From Candidatus Nanopelagicales bacterium (GTDB taxonomy: Bacteria; Actinomycetota; Actinomycetes; S36-B12; CAIYMF01), in assembly GCA_025456065.1 (NCBI GenBank), contig JALOLH010000002.1:40734-104733 (forward strand): a stretch of DNA of 64,000 nt. The letters run 5' to 3'. Position 1 is the first letter of the stretch. Every line of letters begins with the position of its first letter. Position numbers and translations under genes: made by a program. Under the pieces are notes generated by a model that did no database searches, had not been told where the DNA came from, and saw nothing but the letters and a program-made list of their open reading frames with translations. Below, piece after piece: positions 26,517-34,667 of this stretch.

Positions 26517-27884
26517 ATGAGGCTCGCCGCGACCCTGTTCGGCCAGCGCTACGAGTTCCGCGACATCACGGACCTCCTGGCCAAGGCGAACGAGGAGAAG
26601 TCGGGGGACCAGCTCGCCGGGATCGCCGCCTCCAGCGCTGCCGAGCGCATGGCTGCCCGCTTCGTCCTGGCCGAGGTCACGCTCGGCACCCTGCGCGAGC
26701 ACCCGGCGGTGCCCTACGACGAGGACGAGGTCACCCGGGTCATCGACGACGCCGTCAACGAGGCGGTCTTCGCCGAGATCAAGGGCTGGCAGGTCGGCGA
26801 GTTCCGGGAGTGGCTGCTGTCGGACAGCACGACCGAGGACATGATCCGGCGGGTCAGCGGCGGGCTGACCGCGGAGATGGTCGCCGCGGTGACCAAGCTG
26901 ATGTCGAACCTGGACCTCATGCTGGCGGCGAGCAAGATCAGCGTCGTCAAGCACTGCAACAACACGATCGGCCTGCGCGGCACCTTGGGCTCGCGCTGCC
27001 AGCCGAACAACCAGACCGACTCGATCGAGGGCATCCGGGCGGCGATCTACGAGGGCCTGAGCTTCGGCTCCGGCGACAGCGTGATCGGCATCAACCCCTC
27101 CGACGACTCGCTGGGCAGCGTCTCGCGGCTGCTGGAGATGACCCACGAGGTGATCACCCGCTGGGAGATCCCCACCCAGAACTGCCTGCTGGCCCACGTC
27201 TCGACGCAGATGGAGGCCATGCGCAACGGCGCGCCGGTCGGGCTGGTCTTCCAGAGCCTGGCGGGCTCGCAGCGGGGCAACGAGTCCTTCGGCATCGACG
27301 TCGGCCTGCTCGACGAGGCCTACGCCCTGGCCAAGCGCTACTCGGTGGCCACCGGCCCCAACTTCATGTACTTCGAGACCGGCCAGGGCTCGGAGCTGTC
27401 CGCCGATGCCCACCATGGCGCCGACCAGGTGGTGATGGAGGCCCGGTGCTACGGCCTGGCCAAGCGCTACGACCCGTTCCAGCTGAACACGGTGGTGGGC
27501 TTCATCGGTCCGGAGTACCTCTACGACTCCACCCAGATCACGCGAGCCGGCCTCGAGGACCACTTCATGGGCAAGCTCACCGGCATCTCGATGGGCGCCG
27601 ACGTCTGCTACACCAACCACGCCCGGTCCACGCAGAACGAGCTGGAGAACCTGGCCGTGCTGCTCGGCGCCGCGGGCGTGAACTACATCATGGGCATCCC
27701 GATGGGCGACGACTCGATGCTGAGCTACCAGAGCTCGAGCTACCACGACGCCCCGAGCCTGCGCCAGCTGCTGCGGCTGCGGCCACTGCCGGAGTTCGAG
27801 GCCTGGATGGAGGGCCTGGGACTGCTGCACGAGGGCCGCCTGACCGAGAAGGCGGGCGACGCCTCCTTCTTCCTGGGGAGGTGA
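26517..27884 (+). CDS. eutB: Ethanolamine ammonia-lyase large subunit EutB
   Basis: A 455-residue TIM-barrel subunit, as long as enteric EutB (453). It splits ethanolamine to acetaldehyde and ammonia by an adenosylcobalamin radical mechanism. Conserved blocks are AKANEEKSGDQLAGIAA, KLMSNLDLMLAASKI and GLRGTLGSRCQPNNQTDSIE (substrate and cobalamin face). FQSLAGSQRGNESFGIDV and LTGISMGADVCYTNHA follow, with GVNYIMGIPMGDDSMLSYQS near the end. The ATG at 26517 has a GGAGG site at 9 bp; an in-frame GTG 21 bp upstream lacks one. It acts inside the microcompartment with EutC. Confidence 0.95.
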   Translation: MRLAATLFGQRYEFRDITDLLAKANEEKSGDQLAGIAASSAAERMAARFVLAEVTLGTLREHPAVPYDEDEVTRVIDDAVNEAVFAEIKGWQVGEFREWLLSDSTTEDMIRRVSGGLTAEMVAAVTKLMSNLDLMLAASKISVVKHCNNTIGLRGTLGSRCQPNNQTDSIEGIRAAIYEGLSFGSGDSVIGINPSDDSLGSVSRLLEMTHEVITRWEIPTQNCLLAHVSTQMEAMRNGAPVGLVFQSLAGSQRGNESFGIDVGLLDEAYALAKRYSVATGPNFMYFETGQGSELSADAHHGADQVVMEARCYGLAKRYDPFQLNTVVGFIGPEYLYDSTQITRAGLEDHFMGKLTGISMGADVCYTNHARSTQNELENLAVLLGAAGVNYIMGIPMGDDSMLSYQSSSYHDAPSLRQLLRLRPLPEFEAWMEGLGLLHEGRLTEKAGDASFFLGR

Positions 27885-27888
27885 CGAC

Positions 27889-28857
27889 GTGACCAGCGTC
27901 TCGGAGCGCGAGCTGCGCAGCATCGTGGAGGAGGTGCTCGCCGGGCTGGCCGCGGCGCAGGCACCCGCGGTCGCCCAGGCCCCCGCGGCGGCGCACGCGC
28001 CCACCGCTGCCCAGCCACCCGATGCGCCGGCGGCTCCGCCGTCGCAGCGCCCGGCTGGCGGCCCCGACATCGACATCGAGGTGCCCGACCCCACCGTCCC
28101 GGCGGAGCGCCGACGTCTCGGCGTGGCGAACCCGGCCAACCCCAGCGGCCTGGCGAACCTGGCGGCATCGACCGCCGCCCGGCTCGCGGTGGGCCGGGCC
28201 GGGCCACGCCCGCCCACCCGCGCGATGCTGCTGTTCGGCGCCGACCACGCCGTGACCCAGGACGCGATCTTCGGCGACGTCCCGACCGCCCTGCTCGAGC
28301 AGTTGGGGCTGTTCACCGTGCAGACCCGCGTGACCAGCCAGGACGAGTTCCTGCTGCGCCCCGACCTCGGCCGCCTGCTCAGCGACGAGGCGCGCACGCT
28401 CATCGAGCAGCGCTGCACCAAGAAGCCCCAGGTGCAGATCGTGGTGGGGGACGGGCTCTCGGCCGCCGCGGTCACCAACAACCTCCCGCAGATCTACCCG
28501 GTGCTCCAGCAGGGCCTGCAGGGGGCCGGCCTGAGCATCGGCACGCCGTTCTTCGTCCGCTACTGCCGGGTCGGCCTGATGAACGACATCAACGACATCG
28601 TCCAGGCCGACGTCGTCGTGCTCCTGATCGGGGAGCGCCCCGGTCTGGGTGTCGCCGACGCGCTCAGCGCGTACTCCGGCTGGCGGCCCACCGCCGGCAA
28701 GACCGACGCCCAGCGCGACGTCATCTGCATGATCACCGGGAACGGTGGGACCAACCCGTTGGAGGCCGGCGCGTTCGTCGTCGAGCACGTGCGCAACGTG
28801 CTGGCGAACCAGGCCAGTGGCGTGGAGCTGCGCCTCAAGCAGAGTGGGAGCCGATGA
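27889..28857 (+). CDS. eutC: Ethanolamine ammonia-lyase small subunit EutC
   Basis: A 322-residue subunit that, with EutB, binds adenosylcobalamin. The core (about residues 90-320) carries FGADHAVTQDAIFG, QIVVGDGLSAAAVTNN and LIGERPGLGVADALSAY followed by KTDAQRDVICMITGNG. The first ~18 residues (SERELRSIVEEVLAGL) form an amphipathic helix like the encapsulation peptide of enteric EutC. It is joined to the core by an Ala/Pro-rich linker (residues ~20-60), which accounts for the extra length over enteric EutC. GTG start, 4 bp after eutB. The stop overlaps the eutL start. Confidence 0.93.
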   Translation: MTSVSERELRSIVEEVLAGLAAAQAPAVAQAPAAAHAPTAAQPPDAPAAPPSQRPAGGPDIDIEVPDPTVPAERRRLGVANPANPSGLANLAASTAARLAVGRAGPRPPTRAMLLFGADHAVTQDAIFGDVPTALLEQLGLFTVQTRVTSQDEFLLRPDLGRLLSDEARTLIEQRCTKKPQVQIVVGDGLSAAAVTNNLPQIYPVLQQGLQGAGLSIGTPFFVRYCRVGLMNDINDIVQADVVVLLIGERPGLGVADALSAYSGWRPTAGKTDAQRDVICMITGNGGTNPLEAGAFVVEHVRNVLANQASGVELRLKQSGSR

Positions 28858-29513
28858 TGGCCATCCTCGATCCGATCAAGCCCACGATCCTGGCCACGCG
28901 GCTGATCCCCAACGTGGATCGCACCCTGGCCGCCAAGCTGGAGCTGCGCGAGGACCAGCGCAGCCTCGCGCTGATCACCTGCGACATCGACGACGCCCTC
29001 TACGTGTCGCTGGACGAAGCCACCAAGATGGCCGAGGTGGAGGTCGTCTACGCGCACAGCTTCTACGCGGGCTCTGCGCACGCCTCCGGCCCGTTGTCGG
29101 GCGAGATCATCGGGATCCTCGCCGGTCCGTCCGAGGCCGAGGCGCGGGCGGGCCTGCACGCCGCCGTCGACTACGCCCGCGAGCGCGCGTGGTTCCACAG
29201 CGCCGACGAGGCGGGCGACCTGGCCTTCTTCGACCATGCGATCTCCCGCACGGGCAGCTACCTGAGCACGGCGGCCGAGGTCGAGCTGGGCACGCCCATG
29301 GCCTACCTCATCGCCCCGCCGCTGGAGGCCACCTTCGCGCTGGACGCCGCGCTCAAGGCCGCCGACGTCGAGCTGCGCGTCTGGTTCGCTCCGCCGTCGG
29401 AGACGAACTTCTCCGGCGGCTTCCTGACCGGGTCGCAGAGCGCCGTCGTGGCGGCCTGCAACGCGTTCCGCGAGGCGGTCCTCGAGGTCGCCGCGCAGCC
29501 CAGGGAGGTCTGA
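28854..29513 (+). CDS. eutL: Microcompartment shell protein EutL (BMC-T)
   Basis: A 219-residue tandem-domain shell protein, the same length as enteric EutL. Recognisable blocks are LATRLIPNVDRTLAAKLEL, LITCDIDDALYVSLDEATKM and VVYAHSFYAGSAHASGPLSG. EIIGILAGPSEAEARAGL and SETNFSGGFLTGSQSAVVAA complete it. EutL trimers form flat tiles with a central pore that can gate. Its ATG ATG start overlaps the eutC stop, so translation is coupled. Confidence 0.94.
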   Translation: MMAILDPIKPTILATRLIPNVDRTLAAKLELREDQRSLALITCDIDDALYVSLDEATKMAEVEVVYAHSFYAGSAHASGPLSGEIIGILAGPSEAEARAGLHAAVDYARERAWFHSADEAGDLAFFDHAISRTGSYLSTAAEVELGTPMAYLIAPPLEATFALDAALKAADVELRVWFAPPSETNFSGGFLTGSQSAVVAACNAFREAVLEVAAQPREV

Positions 29514-29516
29514 GGC

Positions 29517-31022
29517 GTGCCCGCCGCGTTCGATGACGACCTGCGCTCGGTGCAGGAGGCGCGCGACCTCGCGGTCGCCTGCCGCGCCGCCCAGCGCGCC
29601 TTCGCCCGGGCCAGCCAGGCCGAGGTGGATCGCGTGTGCGAGGCGATGGCCACCGCGGTGCACCGGGAGGCGCCCCGGCTCGCGCAACTGGCCCACGAGG
29701 AGACGGGCTACGGGGTGGCGGCGCACAAGCAGATCAAGATCGAGTTCGCCTCGCGCGCGGTGTGGGAGTCCATCCGCGACATCCCCACCGTGGGGGTGGT
29801 GCATCGCGACGACGCGCGCGGCATCATCGAGATCGGCTGGCCGGTCGGCGTCGTGGTGGGCCTGTGCCCGTCGACGAACCCGAACTCCACCGCGATCTAC
29901 AAGGTGCTCATCTCGGTCAAGGCCCGCAACGGCTGCATCATCGCCCCGCACCCGTCCGCCCGTCGTGCCACGTACGAGGCGGTGCGCGTGATGGCCGAGG
30001 CGGGGGAGCGGGTGGGCATGCCGCCCGGCCTGGTGGCCTGCATGCAGCAGATCAGCCTGCAGGGCTCCCAGGAGCTGATGCGCCACTACGCCACGTCGCT
30101 GATCCTGGCCACGGGCGGTACCCCGATGGTCCGGGCGGCGCACAGCACGGGCAAGCCGGCCCTCGGCGTCGGGCCGGGCAACGTGCCGGTGTACGTGGAC
30201 CGCAGCGCCGACGTGGCGGCGGCGGCCGAGGCGATCGTGAACTCCAAGGCCTTCGACTGCTCCACCATCTGCGCCACCGAGCAGGCGGTGGTGGCCGACG
30301 CCCCGATCGCCGCGGAGCTGAAGGAGCAGATGCAGCGGCACGGCGCGCACTGGGTGACCCCGGACCAGAAGGCGGCGCTCGCCCGGGCGCTGTTCCTGCC
30401 CGGGGGGGCGATGAACCCCGCGGCTGTCGGGCGCACCCCCCAGCAGCTCGCGGCGCTGGCCGGCATCGAGGTGCCCCGCAGCGCCCGGATCCTGGTCGCC
30501 GAGCTCGCGGGCGTGGGCCGCGAGGAGCCCCTGAGCGCCGAGAAGCTGACCACGGTGCTGGGCTGGTACGTCGAGGACGGCTGGCGGGCCGGCTGTGAGC
30601 GTGCCATCGCGCTGCTGCACTACGGCGGGGACGGGCACTCCCTGGTGCTGCACGCCACCGACGAGGCGGTCATCCTCGCCTTCGGCCTGGAGAAGCCGGC
30701 GTTCCGCATCCTGGTGAACACGTGGGGCACCCTCGGCGCGATCGGCGCGACGACCGGCCTGATGCCCTCGATGACGCTGGCCCCCGGCGGCATCGGTGGG
30801 GCGGTGGTCAGCGACAACATCACCGTGCACCACCTGCTCAACATCAAGCGGGTCGCGACGCAGCTGCGTCCCCCGCCGCGCGAGGCCTTCACGCTGGCCC
30901 CGGACATCGTGGGCGCCCCAGCCCGGCGGCACGACGAGGACGGGCCACGGGCCGACCGCCCTGGCGACACCGTGGACCGGATCGTGCGCCGGGTGCTCGC
31001 CGAGCTCGGGGGTGGGCCGTGA
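29517..31022 (+). CDS. eutE: CoA-acylating aldehyde dehydrogenase of the microcompartment (EutE role)
   Basis: A 501-residue enzyme that would oxidise acetaldehyde to acetyl-CoA with NAD+ and CoA inside the shell. The catalytic cysteine is C252 in [11 protein letters not shown], a wording closer to the AdhE aldehyde domain than to enteric Eut[20 protein letters not shown] and [19 protein letters not shown] then [12 protein letters not shown] are further family marks. After the core, an Arg/Asp/Pro-rich linker leads to a C-terminal amphipathic helix ([15 protein letters not shown]) that looks like an encapsulation peptide; enteric PduP carries its peptide at the N-terminus. The GTG start lies 3 bp after the eutL stop. 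Confidence 0.88.
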   Translation: MPAAFDDDLRSVQEARDLAVACRAAQRAFARASQAEVDRVCEAMATAVHREAPRLAQLAHEETGYGVAAHKQIKIEFASRAVWESIRDIPTVGVVHRDDARGIIEIGWPVGVVVGLCPSTNPNSTAIYKVLISVKARNGCIIAPHPSARRATYEAVRVMAEAGERVGMPPGLVACMQQISLQGSQELMRHYATSLILATGGTPMVRAAHSTGKPALGVGPGNVPVYVDRSADVAAAAEAIVNSKAFDCSTICATEQAVVADAPIAAELKEQMQRHGAHWVTPDQKAALARALFLPGGAMNPAAVGRTPQQLAALAGIEVPRSARILVAELAGVGREEPLSAEKLTTVLGWYVEDGWRAGCERAIALLHYGGDGHSLVLHATDEAVILAFGLEKPAFRILVNTWGTLGAIGATTGLMPSMTLAPGGIGGAVVSDNITVHHLLNIKRVATQLRPPPREAFTLAPDIVGAPARRHDEDGPRADRPGDTVDRIVRRVLAELGGGP

Positions 31023-31140
31023 GCTTCCCGCGCGCCAACCGGCCCCCGCCGTCCGAGCGGACCACCGCCCGGACCAGGCGTGATCCCGAGTTCCGCACAG
31101 CAGTACCCCGACGACCGGCAACGAGAGACAGGACACTCCA

Positions 31141-31449
31141 GTGGCAAATCCCCAGATGATCGCGCTCGGCATGGTCGAGACGCGTGGACTCGTCGGCGCG
31201 ATCGAGGCCGCCGACGCGATGGTGAAGGCGGCGAACGTCACGCTGATCGGCAAGGAGCAGATCGGCGGTGGCTACGTGACCGTGATGGTGCGCGGTGACG
31301 TCGGTGCGGTGAAGGCCGCCACCGACGCCGGCGCCGCGGCGGCCCAGCGCGTGGGCGACCTCGTGAGCGTGCACGTGATCCCGCGGCCCCACGGGGACGT
31401 GGAGTTCATCCTGCCCGCGCAGAATCCCGAGGCCGCGTCGGCGAAGTAG
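31141..31449 (+). CDS. eutM: Hexameric shell protein (BMC-H, EutM/PduA type)
   Basis: A 102-residue single-domain shell protein. [40 protein letters not shown] and [20 protein letters not shown] are the standard BMC fold, and [18 protein letters not shown] is the closing strand and tail. Hexamers of this class tile the shell facets. It follows a 118-bp gap, the largest within the operon, so it may have extra transcription or mRNA processing to allow high expression; no promoter is clear in the gap. GTG start. Confidence 0.94.
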   Translation: MANPQMIALGMVETRGLVGAIEAADAMVKAANVTLIGKEQIGGGYVTVMVRGDVGAVKAATDAGAAAAQRVGDLVSVHVIPRPHGDVEFILPAQNPEAASAK

Positions 31450-31477
31450 GTGCCGGCCCTGCTGCTGAGGTGCTGCC

Positions 31478-32035
31478 GTGACACGTCGGTTCCACACCGC
31501 CGATGACGTGCTCCGTCGTGCCGCCACGGGTGCGACGGAGTACGTCATCGCGCCCGGCGACCGGCTGACGCCTGCCGCGCGCGACGCCGCGGGGGAGCGC
31601 GGGTTGCGCATCGTGGAACAGGCGCCACCGGGTCCGTCGTCACAGCGAGCTGTGCCCGCGGGCACGGCTCGCGGGCACCGGGTGCCGCTGGTCCACGCCC
31701 CCGGTGCCAGCACCTGCGCGCTCGACCCGTTCCCGGTGGACATCGGCCGCCCGGAGATGGACGTCCGCCTGCGCGACGTCGTCACATCCGCCGACGGGAT
31801 GCCCATGGCCGCTGGGGTGATGAGCCTGCGGGCCGGGAGCTTCCCGTGGACCCTCGACTACGACGAGATCGAGTACGTGCTCGAGGGCGAGCTGCACATC
31901 ACGCGGGGGAACACGCTCGTCGTGGGACGTCCGGGGGACGTCATCGCCGTGCCCAAGGGCTCGTCCATCACCTTCGGCACCCCCTCGTGGGCCAGGTTCC
32001 TCTACGTCACCTACCCGGCCGACTGGGCGGGCTGA
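31478..32035 (+). CDS. eutQ: EutQ-like cupin protein
   Basis: A 185-residue protein in two parts. The N-terminal ~45 residues (FHTADDVLRRAATGATEYVI then APGDRLTPAARDAAGERGL) are the small domain found at the start of EutQ and EutT. The C-terminal ~110 residues are a cupin (VVTSADGMPMAAGVMSLRAG, YDEIEYVLEGELHITRG, GRPGDVIAVPKGSSITF). EutQ is needed for shell assembly and has reported acetate kinase activity in Salmonella. No other acetate kinase or phosphotransacylase gene is present here. It is shorter than enteric EutQ (233) because of a shorter linker. Confidence 0.88.
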   Translation: MTRRFHTADDVLRRAATGATEYVIAPGDRLTPAARDAAGERGLRIVEQAPPGPSSQRAVPAGTARGHRVPLVHAPGASTCALDPFPVDIGRPEMDVRLRDVVTSADGMPMAAGVMSLRAGSFPWTLDYDEIEYVLEGELHITRGNTLVVGRPGDVIAVPKGSSITFGTPSWARFLYVTYPADWAG

Positions 32036-32038
32036 CCG

Positions 32039-32914
32039 ATGACCACCGACCTTGCCGCGACGATGGCTGCCCTCGAGGCCGCCATCGACGCAGGTCCCCT
32101 GGCCGAGCCGCCCGTCGCGGTGAAGGCCGGGGTGGACCTCGGCACGGCGTACACCGTCCTGGTCGCGCTCGACGAGCGGGACCGGCCGCTGGCCGCCGCG
32201 TACCAGTTCGCCGACGTCGTCCGCGACGGCGTGGTGACCGACTTCGTCGGCGCGGTCGACGTGCTCCGGGGGCTCACCGCGGACGTCGAGGCCCGGCTCG
32301 GCACGTCGATCCCCGCGGCAACCGGGGCCTATCCGCCCGGGGTGCCGCGCAGCGAGGTGCGGGCGGTCGCGCACGTCATCGAGGCGGTCGGCATGCAGTG
32401 CGACGGCCTGGTCGACGAGCCGTCCGCGGCGAACGCGGTCCTCGGCCTGCGCGACGGCGTCGTCGTCGACGTGGGCGGCGGCACCACCGGCGTGGCGGTC
32501 GTGCAGGACGGCCGGGTCGTCCACACCGACGACCAGCCGACCGGCGGCACGCACTTCACCCTGGTCATCGCCGGGGCGCTGGGCGTCCCCTTCGACCGGG
32601 CCGAGGCGCTCAAGACCGACCCGACCCAGCAGGCGCGCCTGTTCCCGCTGGTCCGCCCGGTGATGGAGAAGGTGGCGTCGATCGTCACGAGCAGCACGGG
32701 CGGTTGGCCGGCGCCCGTGGTGCACCTCGTCGGTGGCACGGTCGCCTTCCCGGGCTTCGCCGAGGTCGTCGCCGAGGCCACCGGGCTCGACGTGCACGTC
32801 CCCGTCGCCCCGCTGTTCGTCACCCCGCTCGGGATCGCCCGCAGCGCCCGGTCCCACCGCACACCCACCGCGGGCCACCCGCTCGCCGATCGAGGAGGTC
32901 ACACCCGTGGCTGA
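32039..32914 (+). CDS. eutJ: EutJ, chaperone-like actin-fold protein
   Basis: A 291-residue Hsp70/actin-fold protein: AGVDLGTAYTVLVALDERDR (phosphate 1), VDEPSAANAVLGLRDGVVVD then VGGGTTGVAVVQDG (phosphate 2), and VVHLVGGTVAFPGFAEVV (adenosine). EutJ is a conserved eut protein of uncertain function, thought to act as a chaperone in assembly. It begins 3 bp after eutQ and overlaps the next gene's start. It is distinct from the longer EutA at 25053. Confidence 0.88.
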   Translation: MTTDLAATMAALEAAIDAGPLAEPPVAVKAGVDLGTAYTVLVALDERDRPLAAAYQFADVVRDGVVTDFVGAVDVLRGLTADVEARLGTSIPAATGAYPPGVPRSEVRAVAHVIEAVGMQCDGLVDEPSAANAVLGLRDGVVVDVGGGTTGVAVVQDGRVVHTDDQPTGGTHFTLVIAGALGVPFDRAEALKTDPTQQARLFPLVRPVMEKVASIVTSSTGGWPAPVVHLVGGTVAFPGFAEVVAEATGLDVHVPVAPLFVTPLGIARSARSHRTPTAGHPLADRGGHTRG

Positions 32915-33530
32915 CGACTTCGAACTCCGCGCGTACTGCTACATCGACCGGATGCAGCCGCAGTTCGCGTCGTTCGTCGGCACCGTGACCCAGGGCGACC
33001 TGCCCGTCGAGGGGATGGCCGCGCTCTACGTCGAGATGGCACCGGGCAACCACGTCTTCCGGGTCGTGGACGTCGCGGTGAAGACGACCCAGGCCCGGCC
33101 CGGGGCACAGATCGTCGAGCGGCAGTTCGGCATGTTCGAGCTGCACTCCGAGTCCCAGGCCGAGGTGCTGCAGGCCGGCGACGCGGTGCTCGCCGAGGTC
33201 GGCCTGCCCGTCAGTGCCCGCCTGCGCCCGCAGGTGGCCTCCATGCAGGTGATCACGAACGTGAGCCCGTACCAGTCCCAGCTGCTGAACCGGTTCACCC
33301 GCGGCATGATGCTGGTCGCGGGCCAGACCATGCTGGTGCTCGAGTGCACACCAGCGGCCTACATCAACCTGGCTGCGAACGAGGCGGAGAAGGCCGCGGA
33401 CGTCAACCTCATGCACGTCGCGTCGGTCGGGGTGTACGGCCGCCTCTGGATGGCGGGCACCGAGGCCGACATCCTGGCCGCACGCAACGCCGCAATCGCC
33501 GCATTGGAGGGCATCGATGGCCGCGCCTGA
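32907..33530 (+). CDS. Tandem-domain BMC-T shell protein, apparently circularly permuted
   Basis: A 207-residue shell protein with two BMC domains. Domain 1 (about 1-95) contains FRVVDVAVKTTQARPGAQIV and ERQFGMFELHSESQAEVLQA. Domain 2 (about 100-205) contains AYINLAANEAEKAADVNLMH followed by VASVGVYGRLWMAGTEADIL. The opening ELRAYCYIDRMQPQFASFVG resembles the permuted trimeric shell proteins seen in myxobacterial and other non-enteric microcompartments, in which trimers can stack face to face. It is not EutL, EutS or PduB-like in wording. The GTG at 32907 has a GAGGAGG site and overlaps the eutJ stop. It adds a second trimer type to this shell. Confidence 0.82.
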   Translation: MADDFELRAYCYIDRMQPQFASFVGTVTQGDLPVEGMAALYVEMAPGNHVFRVVDVAVKTTQARPGAQIVERQFGMFELHSESQAEVLQAGDAVLAEVGLPVSARLRPQVASMQVITNVSPYQSQLLNRFTRGMMLVAGQTMLVLECTPAAYINLAANEAEKAADVNLMHVASVGVYGRLWMAGTEADILAARNAAIAALEGIDGRA

Positions 33531-33834
33531 GCGCGGGGCGGACCAGCCGCGCCGCAGGTTCATCACCCGCACCCACGTGGAGGACGCCGCTGCTGCCGGG
33601 CAGTCGGTGCGGGTCGGTCCGCGCGACGTCGTGACCGACGAGGCCGCGCAGCGCGCGGAGGACCTGGGGGTGGCGATCGAGCGGGACCGGGGTGCTGCGG
33701 TCCCCGGGTCGGGCGTCGGCGCGGGAGGGCTGCGCCGGGCCGTCCGGGCGGCGGTGATCGCCGAGCTGGGCCACGAGCCGGCGCGCCTCGACCAGGTCAT
33801 CGACGACGTCCTGCGGGCCCGATCCCTGGCCTGA
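33517..33834 (+). CDS. Small microcompartment-associated protein: EutQ-N-like domain plus C-terminal helices
   Basis: A 105-residue protein that overlaps the preceding shell gene and closes the operon. Residues ~14-58 (RFITRTHVEDAAAAGQSVRV then GPRDVVTDEAAQRAEDLGVA) align in pattern with the N-terminal domain of the EutQ at 31478 (aromatic-x-T, V, AA.G, P.D..T..A, G..I). A Gly-rich linker follows, then two amphipathic helices, LRRAVRAAVIAELG and ARLDQVIDDVLRAR. The last resembles the encapsulation-type helices of EutC and the aldehyde dehydrogenase in this operon. I do not recognise an established family. A scaffold or cargo-adaptor role is possible but not shown. Confidence 0.75.
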   Translation: MAAPERGADQPRRRFITRTHVEDAAAAGQSVRVGPRDVVTDEAAQRAEDLGVAIERDRGAAVPGSGVGAGGLRRAVRAAVIAELGHEPARLDQVIDDVLRARSLA

Positions 33835-33857
33835 CCGCTGCCGGCCCCGCGCGCACC

Positions 33858-34667
33858 TCATCGTGCCCGCGACGTCCGCCGCTGCACGTACTCGGCCAGG
33901 CGGGACAGGGTGATGTTCACGGTGAGGTAGACCACCAGGACGACCACGAACAGGGGGAAGCGGTACCGGTCGCCGAAGAAGCTGTAGTTGAGCTGCATCG
34001 TGCGCAGCAGCTCCGGGTAGCCCACGATGAAGCCGAGCGAGGAGTCCTTGAGCAGGACCACGAACTGGCTGATCAGGCTCGGCAGCATGAGTCGGATGAC
34101 CTGCGGGAACTGGATGAGCGCGAGCGTCTGGCCCCGGGTGAGCCCGATCGCCGTGCCGGCCTCCACCTGCCCGCGGGGCAGGGCCGCCAGGCCGGCGCGC
34201 AGGATCTCGGCGAGGATCGCGGCGTTGTAGAGGACGAGCCCGAAGACGACCGCGCTGAAGGCCGACAGGCCCAGGGCGAGCAGGCCGAAGAACATCATGA
34301 GCAGCACCGGCATGCCGCGCAGGAACTCGATCAGCACGGTCAGCGGCCGGCCCAGCCAGCGCGGGCCCGCGGCGCGCAGGGCGGCGAGCGCGAACGCGAG
34401 CAGGAGGGCGACCGGTGCGGCCACCGCGGCGGCCAGCAGGGTGGCACGCAGGCCACGGCCCAGGGACTTCCACACGTCGACGGCGTCCTGGCCCTTGGGC
34501 GGGTCGGTGAAGACGGTCCACCGGTCGTCGAACAGGCCCCGCCCCGCCATCCCGGCGAGCAGGTACGCCAGCGCGGTCAGCAGCGCGAGGGCGACCACCG
34601 CCGAGGCGATCCGCTCGTTGCGCAGGGTGCGCGGTCCCGGCTCGTCGTAGAGGACGCTGCGGCTCAT
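33858..34667 (-). CDS. gluD: Glutamate-type ABC transporter permease GluD
   Basis: A 269-residue membrane permease of the polar amino acid (HAAT) family, partner of the permease encoded just upstream. It has about five helices with a soluble loop after the first, and the coupling-loop motif ALPRGQVEAGTAIGLTRGQT followed by LALIQFPQVIRLMLPSLISQ (the EAA loop that contacts the ATPase). It is the last gene of a minus-strand gluABCD order and overlaps the stop of gluC by 4 bp. Its 3' end faces the end of the eut operon across 23 bp. Substrate by analogy with corynebacterial GluABCD: glutamate or a related amino acid. Confidence 0.82.
   Translation of the reverse strand: MSRSVLYDEPGPRTLRNERIASAVVALALLTALAYLLAGMAGRGLFDDRWTVFTDPPKGQDAVDVWKSLGRGLRATLLAAAVAAPVALLLAFALAALRAAGPRWLGRPLTVLIEFLRGMPVLLMMFFGLLALGLSAFSAVVFGLVLYNAAILAEILRAGLAALPRGQVEAGTAIGLTRGQTLALIQFPQVIRLMLPSLISQFVVLLKDSSLGFIVGYPELLRTMQLNYSFFGDRYRFPLFVVVLVVYLTVNITLSRLAEYVQRRTSRAR

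Noticed and set aside
24306-31253. Very long open frames on the minus strand opposite the eut genes (up to about 1390 codons).
   Set aside because: They are antisense to genes with clear family motifs and are low-complexity in Arg, Gly, Val, His and Asp, as expected from GC-rich third positions on the other strand.
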